Position numbers and translations under genes: made by a program. Positions 6,962-12,571 of a DNA stretch of 12,571 bases are shown piece by piece. The notes under the pieces are model-generated. The model did not search any database. It worked only from the letters and a program-made list of their open reading frames with translations, and was not told the DNA's origin. Within the stretch, counting starts at the first letter, position 1. The number at the start of each line of letters is the position of its first letter. Origin of the DNA: an uncultured Oscillospiraceae bacterium (lineage in GTDB: Bacteria; Bacillota; Clostridia; Oscillospirales; Acutalibacteraceae); the NCBI GenBank assembly GCA_900552925.1, contig USBH01000017.1, positions 1 through 12,571 on the forward strand. The letters are read 5' to 3'.

Positions 6962-7395
6962 CAGCGAACGAAGAATTCAGACCGAAGATCGTGGCGTTCT
7001 GCTGCAACTGGTGCAGCTACGCCGGCGCGGACCTCGCGGGCAGCAGCCGCCTCACCTACCCGGCGGACGTCAAGATCATCCGCGTGCCGTGCTCCTGCCG
7101 CGTGAACCCCATGTTCATCCTGCGCGCTTTTGAAAAGGGCGCGGACGGCGTGATCCTGTGCGGCTGCCACCCGGGCGACTGCCACTACAGCACCGGCAAC
7201 TACTATGCGAGAAGAAGAATGGCGCTGCTGTTCTCCATGCTCGACTACATCGGCGTCGAACACGGCCGCACCCGCGTGGAGTGGGTCTCGGCGGCTGAGG
7301 GCGTGAAGTTCTCCCAGACCATGAATGAGTTTGTGGCGAAGATCACTTCGCTCGGCAAGAACGTCAGACTGGAGGATTTGAGATGCAGGAAATAA
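6952..7395 (+). CDS. flxD: MvhD/FlxD-type iron-sulfur subunit
   Basis: This is a 147-residue protein of the MvhD family (delta subunit of methyl-viologen-reducing hydrogenase), which docks an electron-input module onto HdrA. Cysteines are in three groups: C17, C18 and C21 (FCCNWCSYAGAD), C47 and C49 (PCSCRVNP), and C70, C72 and C77 (CGCHPGDCHY), as expected for the family's [2Fe-2S] centre. The start at 6952 lies inside the end of hdrA with GGAGGTGG at 6937-6944, and MSITANEEF leads straight into the domain. An upstream in-frame ATG at 6853 lies in the HdrA ferredoxin region and is not credible. No hydrogenase genes (MvhA, MvhG) are present. An NADH-oxidoreductase module follows instead, so FlxD is the right name by context. 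Confidence 0.92.
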   Translation: MSITANEEFRPKIVAFCCNWCSYAGADLAGSSRLTYPADVKIIRVPCSCRVNPMFILRAFEKGADGVILCGCHPGDCHYSTGNYYARRRMALLFSMLDYIGVEHGRTRVEWVSAAEGVKFSQTMNEFVAKITSLGKNVRLEDLRCRK

Positions 7396-8360
7396 TCAAC
7401 CGCGCAAAAGAGCTTCTGGCGGACGGAACCGTCGTGCGGGTCCTCGGCTGGAGAATCGGCGACCTGCCGTACAATCCGGAGCCCTCCTACTTTGAGACGG
7501 CGGAGGACCTGGAAGCGAATTTCGTGTACAACGGCTTCTGCGGCGCGAACCTCAGCAAGTACATGATCGAGGGCTCGAAGCTCGAGGGCAAGACGCTCGT
7601 CTTCCTCAAGCCGTGCGATACATACAGCTTCAACCAGCTCATCAAGGAAAACCGCGTCGTGCGCGACAAGGCGTACATCATCGGCATCGGCTGCAAGGGC
7701 AAGCTCGACGTCGAGAAGATCAAGGCGCAGGGCATCAAGGGCATCCTCAATATCCGCGGCGCGGAGTACGACGGCCCCGCCGATACGCTGACCGTGGAGA
7801 CGCTCTATGGCGTAAAGACCGTCCCGTACAAGGACGCGATGCTCGAGCGCTGCCACGTCTGCAAGGGCAAGGACCACATGATCTACGACGAGCTGCTCGG
7901 CGAAAGCACCGATACGAAGGATGCGGACCGCTTTGAGGAGGTCCGCAGGATCGAGGCGATGAGCCCGGAGGAGAAGTTCGCGTACTTCCAGTCCGAGCTC
8001 AGCAAGTGCATCCGCTGCAACGCCTGCCGCAACGTGTGCCCGGCGTGCAGCTGCCGCAAGTGCGTGTTCGACAGCACGAAGTTCGACAGCGCGCAGAAGG
8101 CGAACGTCGACTCCTTCGAGGAGAAGATGTTCCACATCATCCGCGCGTTCCATGTGGCGGGCCGCTGCACGGACTGCGGCGAATGCAGCCGCGTATGTCC
8201 GCAGGGCATTCCGCTGCACCTGTTCAACCGCAAGTTCATCAAGGATATAGACGAATTTTACGGCGAATACCAGGCCGGCGCCGATGCGGAGTCGAAGGGC
8301 CCGCTGACGAGCTTCACGTTCAACGACGTCGAGCCGGGTGTCACCGGGGGAAGGAGATAA
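7383..8360 (+). CDS. 4Fe-4S dicluster subunit, FlxC-like (FrhB/FdhB-type N-terminus)
   Basis: This 325-residue cytoplasmic iron-sulfur protein is probably FlxC of the FlxABCD module. Residues about 70-160 look like the beta-subunit fold of F420-hydrogenase/formate-dehydrogenase-type proteins (FLKPCDTYSFNQL with C78, GIGCKGK with C104, CHVC at 157-160). A dicluster ferredoxin domain follows, with C209/C212/C215/C219 (CIRCNACRNVCP) and C262/C265/C268/C272 (CTDCGECSRVCP). Extra cysteines C222, C224 and C227 sit in the linker after the first cluster. The gene overlaps flxD by 13 nt, with GGAGG 7 nt before its ATG. FlxB and FlxC naming is by gene order only. The role is inferred as electron relay between FlxA and FlxD. 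Confidence 0.82.
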   Translation: MQEIINRAKELLADGTVVRVLGWRIGDLPYNPEPSYFETAEDLEANFVYNGFCGANLSKYMIEGSKLEGKTLVFLKPCDTYSFNQLIKENRVVRDKAYIIGIGCKGKLDVEKIKAQGIKGILNIRGAEYDGPADTLTVETLYGVKTVPYKDAMLERCHVCKGKDHMIYDELLGESTDTKDADRFEEVRRIEAMSPEEKFAYFQSELSKCIRCNACRNVCPACSCRKCVFDSTKFDSAQKANVDSFEEKMFHIIRAFHVAGRCTDCGECSRVCPQGIPLHLFNRKFIKDIDEFYGEYQAGADAESKGPLTSFTFNDVEPGVTGGRR

Positions 8361-8363
8361 GCC

Positions 8364-9404
8364 ATGTTCAAGATTGCAAAGCGTAATCTGCCCGAGCTGC
8401 TCAAAGCGATCGCGGCGCAGCAGGAGCTTTACCTGCCGGTGAACATCAGCGGCCAGACGAATTTTGCGGTCTGGACCGAGGGGACCGAGGCGGATCTCGA
8501 CACGCTCAAGACGGTCAAGTCTCCGAAGGATATGTTCTTCCCGCAGAGCGAAACGCTCTACACGGTCAGAAGAGACCACAAGAAGCTCTCGATTGAGCCC
8601 GAGGCGCTGAGGAGCCAGAAATTCGTGGCGTTCGGCATGAAGGCGTGCGACATCCAGGGCATCAAGGTGCTCGACAAGGTCTTCCTTGCGGAGCCGGTCG
8701 ACACGTTCTACAGAGCCCGCCGTGAGCACGGCACCATCGTGGCGCTCGCGTGCCACGAGCCGGAGGAGACCTGCTTCTGCAAGGTGTTCGGCGTCGACTG
8801 CGCCGAGCCGGATGCGGACGTCGTGATGTGGGCGGTCGGCGAGGACTACTGCTGGAAGCCCGTGACGGAAAAGGGCCAGGCGCTCACCGACTCCGTTTCC
8901 GCGGTGCTCGAAAACGCCGATGCGGCCGATGTGCAGGCCGTCGCCGACGAGCAGGCGAAGATCCGCGCGATCGTCGAAAAGCTGCCGTACACGAACCTCT
9001 CGCTCGAGGGCTGGAACGGCGACGCGACCGCCGAGAAATTCGACTCCCCGGTTTGGGAGAAGCTCTACAAGCCGTGCCTTGCGTGCGGCACCTGCACCTT
9101 TGTGTGCCCGACCTGCCAGTGCTACGACATCAAGGACTACGATACGGGCCACGGCGTCCAGCGCTACCGCTGCTGGGACTCCTGCATGTATTCGGATTTC
9201 ACGATGATGGCGCACGGCAACAACAGAACGAGCCAGATGCAGCGCTTCCGCCAGCGCTTCATGCACAAGCTCGTCTACTTCCCGGCAAACAACGACGGCA
9301 TGTACTCCTGCGTCGGCTGCGGCCGCTGCGTGGAGAAGTGCCCGGCTTCACTGAATATAGTAAAGGTCATCAAAGCCTTTGAAAAGGAGGCAGTCGATCA
9401 ATGA
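8364..9404 (+). CDS. 4Fe-4S subunit, FlxB-like (AsrA/HydB family)
   Basis: The 346-residue protein belongs to the family of anaerobic sulfite reductase subunit A and NiFe-hydrogenase beta subunits. Such proteins partner with an FAD/NAD oxidoreductase and pass electrons along two [4Fe-4S] clusters. Family landmarks include FGMKACDIQGIKVLD (90-104), a cysteine-rich stretch with C130, C137 and C139, and the clusters C238/C241/C244/C248 (CLACGTCTFVCP, then CQC at 251-253) and C316/C319/C322/C326 (CVGCGRCVEKCP). The start has AAGGAGA at 8351-8357. The stop overlaps the flxA start (ATGA). The AsrA-AsrB pairing mirrors this gene plus FlxA. However, no AsrC-type siroheme subunit is present, so I read it as the FlxB subunit, not as a sulfite reductase. 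Confidence 0.83.
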   Translation: MFKIAKRNLPELLKAIAAQQELYLPVNISGQTNFAVWTEGTEADLDTLKTVKSPKDMFFPQSETLYTVRRDHKKLSIEPEALRSQKFVAFGMKACDIQGIKVLDKVFLAEPVDTFYRARREHGTIVALACHEPEETCFCKVFGVDCAEPDADVVMWAVGEDYCWKPVTEKGQALTDSVSAVLENADAADVQAVADEQAKIRAIVEKLPYTNLSLEGWNGDATAEKFDSPVWEKLYKPCLACGTCTFVCPTCQCYDIKDYDTGHGVQRYRCWDSCMYSDFTMMAHGNNRTSQMQRFRQRFMHKLVYFPANNDGMYSCVGCGRCVEKCPASLNIVKVIKAFEKEAVDQ

Positions 9405-10261
9405 GTGAATGTACGTGCCATTGCCACGATAATTATGTGAAGGACGTCCTGATCCCGCAGGTCGGCGTGATCACCGACATCCGCGAGGAGACGCCGGACG
9501 TCAAGACGTTCCGCGTCAATGCGCCGGAGGGCGGCAAGCTCTTCGAGCATATGCCCGGCCAGTGCGCGATGCTCTGCGCCCCGGGCGTCAGCGAGGGTAT
9601 GTTCTCGATCACCTCTTCGCCGACGAACAAGGAATACCAGGAATTCAGCATCAAGAAGTGCGGCATGCTGACCGACTACCTGCACAGCCTCGAAGTCGGC
9701 GACGAGATCACGGTCCGCGGCCCGTACGGCAACCACTTCCCGGTTGAAACGGAGCTCAAGGGCAAGAACCTGCTCTTCATCGCCGGCGGCATCGGCCTTG
9801 CGCCGCTGCGCTCGGTCATCAACTACGTGCTCGACAACCGCAGCGATTACGGTACGATCGACATCCTGTACGGCTCCCGCTCGAAGGATGACCTCGTGCA
9901 GCTCAAGGAGATCCAGGAGGTCTGGATGAAGACCGAGGGCGTCAACGTGTACCTCACGATCGACCGCGAGCAGGAGGGCTGGGACGGCCACGTCGGCTTC
10001 GTGCCCGCCTACCTCGAGGAGCTCGGCTTCGATACGAACAAGACGGCGCTCCTGTGCGGCCCCCCGATCATGATCAAGTTCTGTCTCGCTTCGCTTGTGA
10101 AGATGGGCTTCTCGAAGGAGCAGGTCTACACGACGCTCGAGCTGCGCATGAAGTGCGGCGTCGGCAAGTGCGGCCGCTGCAACATCGGCTCCAAATATGT
10201 CTGCAAGGACGGCCCGGTCTTCCGCTGCGACGAGATCGACGAGCTGCCGAACGAATATTAA
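9401..10261 (+). CDS. flxA: FlxA, FAD/NAD(P)-binding oxidoreductase with [2Fe-2S] tail
   Basis: FlxA is the likely NADH entry point of the complex. The 286-residue protein is of the ferredoxin-reductase/PyrK/AsrB type. It has an FAD-binding barrel with the FAD motif SITSSP at 69-74, where the usual RxYS is replaced by MFSIT, and GPYGNHF at 107-113. The NAD(P) fold has FIAGGIGLAPLRS at 126-138 and LCGPP at 218-222. The C-terminal PyrK-type [2Fe-2S] site has C252, C257, C260 and C268 (KCGVGKCGRCNIG). The N-terminus is unusual, with three cysteines and two histidines in eight residues (C4, C6, H7, C8, H9), which might bind a metal. The start has AAAAGGAGG 10 nt upstream and overlaps the preceding gene by 4 nt. 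NADH rather than NADPH use is inferred from the characterised Flx homologue. Confidence 0.9.
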   Translation: MSECTCHCHDNYVKDVLIPQVGVITDIREETPDVKTFRVNAPEGGKLFEHMPGQCAMLCAPGVSEGMFSITSSPTNKEYQEFSIKKCGMLTDYLHSLEVGDEITVRGPYGNHFPVETELKGKNLLFIAGGIGLAPLRSVINYVLDNRSDYGTIDILYGSRSKDDLVQLKEIQEVWMKTEGVNVYLTIDREQEGWDGHVGFVPAYLEELGFDTNKTALLCGPPIMIKFCLASLVKMGFSKEQVYTTLELRMKCGVGKCGRCNIGSKYVCKDGPVFRCDEIDELPNEY

Positions 10262-10278
10262 GAAAGGGAGTTGCTAAC

Positions 10279-10953
10279 ATGGAAAATATGGTAAATGTAT
10301 ATTTTTTCGGTAAACGCTACAGCGTCCCTGCGGATCTCACGATCATGACCGCCATGGAATATGCCGGTTATACGCTGAAGAGAGGCTGCGGCTGCCGCCA
10401 CGGCTTCTGCGGCGCCTGCGCGACGATTTACCGCATCAAGGGCGATAACGAGCTGAAGACCTGCCTCGCCTGCCAGACGCAGGTTCAGGAGGGCATGTAC
10501 GTTGCGAGCATCCCCTTCTTCCCGACGGATAAGCGCCTGTACGACATCAACGAGATCAAGCCGAACCAGCAGATCATGATGGAGCTCTACCCGGAGATCT
10601 ACAGCTGCATCGGCTGCAACGCCTGCACGAAGGCATGTACGCAGAACCTCAACGTCATGCAGTACACCGCGTACGCGCAGCGCGGCGAGCTGGAGAAGTG
10701 CGCGGAGGAATCCTTCGACTGCGTCAGCTGCGGCTGCTGCTCGGTCCGCTGCCCGGCGGGCATCTCGCACCCGATGGTCGGCCTGCTCGCAAGACGCCTC
10801 ACCGGCAAGTACATCGCGCCGGAGTCCAAGCACCTCGAAAAGCGCGTGGAGGAGATCCACAGCGGCGCGTACGACGAGCTGATCGAAAAGGTCATGCAGA
10901 AGCCGATCACCGAGATGCAGGAGCTTTACAACACGAGAGAGATTGAGAAATAA
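10279..10953 (+). CDS. Fumarate reductase-like iron-sulfur subunit ([2Fe-2S] + 2x[4Fe-4S])
   Basis: This 224-residue protein has the electron-wire layout of SdhB/FrdB/TfrB-type subunits. A plant-type [2Fe-2S] ferredoxin domain (1-85) has C39/C44/C47 and C62 (CGCRHGFCGAC, CLAC), plus additional C37 and C65. The second domain has C110/C113/C116/C120 (CIGCNACTKACT) and C148/C151/C154/C158 (CVSCGCCSVRCP), two full [4Fe-4S] sites. In SdhB/FrdB the second domain normally carries one [4Fe-4S] and one [3Fe-4S], so this looks more like TfrB or a general relay. It lacks the HdrB-like CCG half of TfrB. A basic/acidic helical tail (about 182-224) follows. AAAGGGAG lies 8 nt before the ATG, and the 17-nt gap from flxA is the first clear gap since hdrC-hdrA. 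The flavoprotein partner is downstream. Confidence 0.8.
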   Translation: MENMVNVYFFGKRYSVPADLTIMTAMEYAGYTLKRGCGCRHGFCGACATIYRIKGDNELKTCLACQTQVQEGMYVASIPFFPTDKRLYDINEIKPNQQIMMELYPEIYSCIGCNACTKACTQNLNVMQYTAYAQRGELEKCAEESFDCVSCGCCSVRCPAGISHPMVGLLARRLTGKYIAPESKHLEKRVEEIHSGAYDELIEKVMQKPITEMQELYNTREIEK

Positions 10954-10965
10954 GGAGGGTCAGCC

Positions 10966-12567
10966 ATGTTTACACCGGAAATGCTTGCCTCTGTCAAAAA
11001 GGTAGAGGCAACCAGAGACGCGCGCATGGGCATGGAGCCCAGACGCATGACCGCAGAGGAAAAGGACGCCCTTCTGAAGGCGTATCACCCGGACTACAGA
11101 GAAGACGGCTTTGATACGATCAAGATCGGGCCGAACAAGGGCCAGAAGGTGCCGAAGGAGCTCGGCCATCTGCTGCACTCCAACAGCCGCCTGCTGGACC
11201 ACCCGGTCGACCTCAACAAGATCGATTACGATGTGGACGTGCTCGTCATCGGCGGCGGCGGCGCCGGCGCTTCGGCGGCCATCGAGGCCCACAACGCGGG
11301 CGCGAACGTCATGATCGTCACGAAGCTGCGCATCGGCGACGCGAACACGATGATGGCGGAGGGCGGCATTCAGGCTGCCGATAAGGAAAACGACTCCCCG
11401 GTTCAGCACTACCTCGACGCCTTCGGCGGCGGCCACTTTGCGGCCCGTCCGGAGCTGCTCCGCCGCCTCGTCATGGAAGCGCCGGACGCGATCAAGTGGC
11501 TGAACGAGCTCGGCGTCATGTTCGACAAGGACGCCGAGGGCAACATGATCACGACCCACGGCGGCGGCACCTCCAGAAAGAGAATGCACGCCTGCAAGGA
11601 CTACTCCGGTGCGGAGATCATGCGCACGCTGCGCGACGAAGTGCTCAACCGCAAGATCCCGGTTGTCGAGTTCACCTCGGCCGTCGAGCTGATCAAGGAC
11701 GATAAGGGCCAGGTCGCGGGCGCGGTGCTCCTCAACATGGAGACCGACGACTACATGGTCGCGCGCGCCAAGACGGTCATCATCGCCACGGGCGGTGCGG
11801 GCCGGCTCCACTACCAGAACTTCCCGACCTCGAACCACTACGGTGCAACCGCGGACGGCCTGATCCTCGGCTACCGCGCGGGCGCTCCGCTCCTGTATCA
11901 GGATACGATCCAGTACCACCCGACGGGCGTTGCGTTCCCGTCGCAGATCTTCGGCGCGCTCGTCACCGAGAAGGTCCGCTCCCTCGGCGCGATGCTCGTC
12001 AACGTGGACGGCGAAGCCTTCATGCATCCGCTTGAGACGCGCGACGTCGCGGCGGCTTCCATCATCCGCGAGTGCACCGACCGCCACAAGGGCGTCACGA
12101 CGCCGCTCGGCACGGGCGTCTGGCTCGACACGCCGATGATCGAGCGCATCGGCGGCGAGGGCACGATCGAAAAGCGCATCCCGGCCATGCTGCGCATGTA
12201 CATGAACTACGACATCGATATGAGAAAGCTGCCGATCCTCGTCTACCCGACGCTGCACTACCAGAACGGCGGCCTCGAGATCGGTGGGGACGGCTTCACG
12301 AAGGTCATCAGCAACCTGCTGGTTGCGGGCGAGGCCGTCGGCGGCATCCACGGCCGCAACCGCCTGATGGGCAACTCCCTGCTCGACATCATCGTCTTCG
12401 GCCGCAACGCCGGTAAGGCTGCGGCTGCACGGGCGAAGGAGACCGAGCTCGGCACCATGACGCTCGAGCACATCGAGCGCTATGCAGAGGAGCTGAAGAA
12501 CGCCGGCATCGAGTCGGATGACGTTTCCCCGCTGCTGCTGCCGAAGTACGCCCGCCACGAGAGATAA
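10966..12567 (+). CDS. Fumarate reductase/succinate dehydrogenase-like flavoprotein
   Basis: This 533-residue FAD enzyme is of the FrdA/SdhA/L-aspartate-oxidase family. The dinucleotide motif DVLVIGGGGAGAS is at 91-103. Catalytic-site residues match the family: H318 in QYHPTG, T334-E335 and R338 in VTEKVRS, R359-D360, H431 in LHYQNGG, and R466 in GRNRLMGNSLL. A fumarate-like (enoate) substrate is therefore plausible. The covalent-FAD histidine is replaced by N127 (DANTMMAEGG), so FAD should be non-covalent. About 88 residues precede the FAD fold, an N-terminal extension I do not recognise. The protein ends about 53 residues past the capping NRL-GNSLL helix region, so most of the usual C-terminal helical domain is missing. 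The start has AAGGAGGG at 10952-10959, overlapping the previous stop. There is no signal peptide or membrane anchor gene up to the window's end. NadB is the main alternative, but context opposes it. Confidence 0.85.
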   Translation: MFTPEMLASVKKVEATRDARMGMEPRRMTAEEKDALLKAYHPDYREDGFDTIKIGPNKGQKVPKELGHLLHSNSRLLDHPVDLNKIDYDVDVLVIGGGGAGASAAIEAHNAGANVMIVTKLRIGDANTMMAEGGIQAADKENDSPVQHYLDAFGGGHFAARPELLRRLVMEAPDAIKWLNELGVMFDKDAEGNMITTHGGGTSRKRMHACKDYSGAEIMRTLRDEVLNRKIPVVEFTSAVELIKDDKGQVAGAVLLNMETDDYMVARAKTVIIATGGAGRLHYQNFPTSNHYGATADGLILGYRAGAPLLYQDTIQYHPTGVAFPSQIFGALVTEKVRSLGAMLVNVDGEAFMHPLETRDVAAASIIRECTDRHKGVTTPLGTGVWLDTPMIERIGGEGTIEKRIPAMLRMYMNYDIDMRKLPILVYPTLHYQNGGLEIGGDGFTKVISNLLVAGEAVGGIHGRNRLMGNSLLDIIVFGRNAGKAAAARAKETELGTMTLEHIERYAEELKNAGIESDDVSPLLLPKYARHER

Positions 12568-12571
12568 GCAC

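Noticed and set aside
8364..10261. Anaerobic sulfite reductase AsrAB
   Set aside because: The AsrA-like and AsrB-like pair is similar, but no siroheme AsrC gene is present and the pair sits in an Hdr/FlxD operon, which fits FlxB-FlxA.
10966..12567. L-aspartate oxidase (NadB)
   Set aside because: It shares the non-covalent FAD pattern, but no nadA or nadC is nearby and a dedicated multi-cluster iron-sulfur subunit precedes it. This indicates an electron-transfer enzyme.
1..12571. CRISPR arrays, tRNA or rRNA genes, insertion sequences, attachment sites
   Set aside because: No regular repeats, RNA gene signatures, transposase genes or flanking duplications were seen. The only transposon sequence is the Nextera adapter.

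Overview
The window looks like one end of a contig from a strictly anaerobic, fairly GC-rich bacterium, most likely a member of the Clostridia. The grounds are an NADH-linked heterodisulfide-reductase gene cluster, a clostridial-style cytidylate-kinase-like protein, strong Shine-Dalgarno (SD) sites before nearly every gene, and GC-rich coding DNA broken by AT-rich intergenic patches. The taxon is inference. The first 35 bases are not genomic: they match the Illumina Nextera transposase adapter.

Left region (36-1180): the last 32 codons of an unidentified + strand gene converge on a - strand gene for a cytidylate-kinase-like protein (226-843), with a shared hairpin between them. An AT-rich divergent intergenic region (844-1180) holds a good - strand promoter, an 11-bp perfect inverted repeat, and a + strand promoter with two TTCACA repeats spaced 11 bp apart.

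Middle left (1181-3303): a two-component system, made of an OmpR/PhoB-type response regulator and a membrane sensor kinase, with a 4-nt gene overlap. A probable terminator and a strong promoter (TTGATA-N17-TAAAAT with an extended -10) follow. A structured leader of about 200 nt then precedes the main operon.

Right region (3785-12567): nine tightly packed + strand genes. Their order is hdrB, hdrC, hdrA, an mvhD/flxD-type gene, two iron-sulfur subunits (FlxC-like and FlxB-like), flxA (FAD/NAD oxidoreductase), a [2Fe-2S]+2[4Fe-4S] protein, and a fumarate-reductase-like flavoprotein. The first seven are the HdrABC-FlxABCD set, a soluble NADH dehydrogenase/heterodisulfide reductase thought to perform flavin-based electron bifurcation. 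The last two resemble soluble fumarate reductase subunits, or the fumarate side of methanogen thiol:fumarate reductase (TfrAB), and have no membrane anchor gene beside them. The inferred logic is that NADH enters at FlxA and electrons pass through the iron-sulfur subunits and FlxD to HdrA. HdrA would then split them between ferredoxin and a high-potential branch, HdrBC and/or the fumarate-reductase-like pair. The most notable signal is that an enoate/fumarate-reductase module is built into the same operon. Its flavoprotein keeps the catalytic residues of the family, has Asn where the covalent-FAD His should be, and has an unusual architecture.
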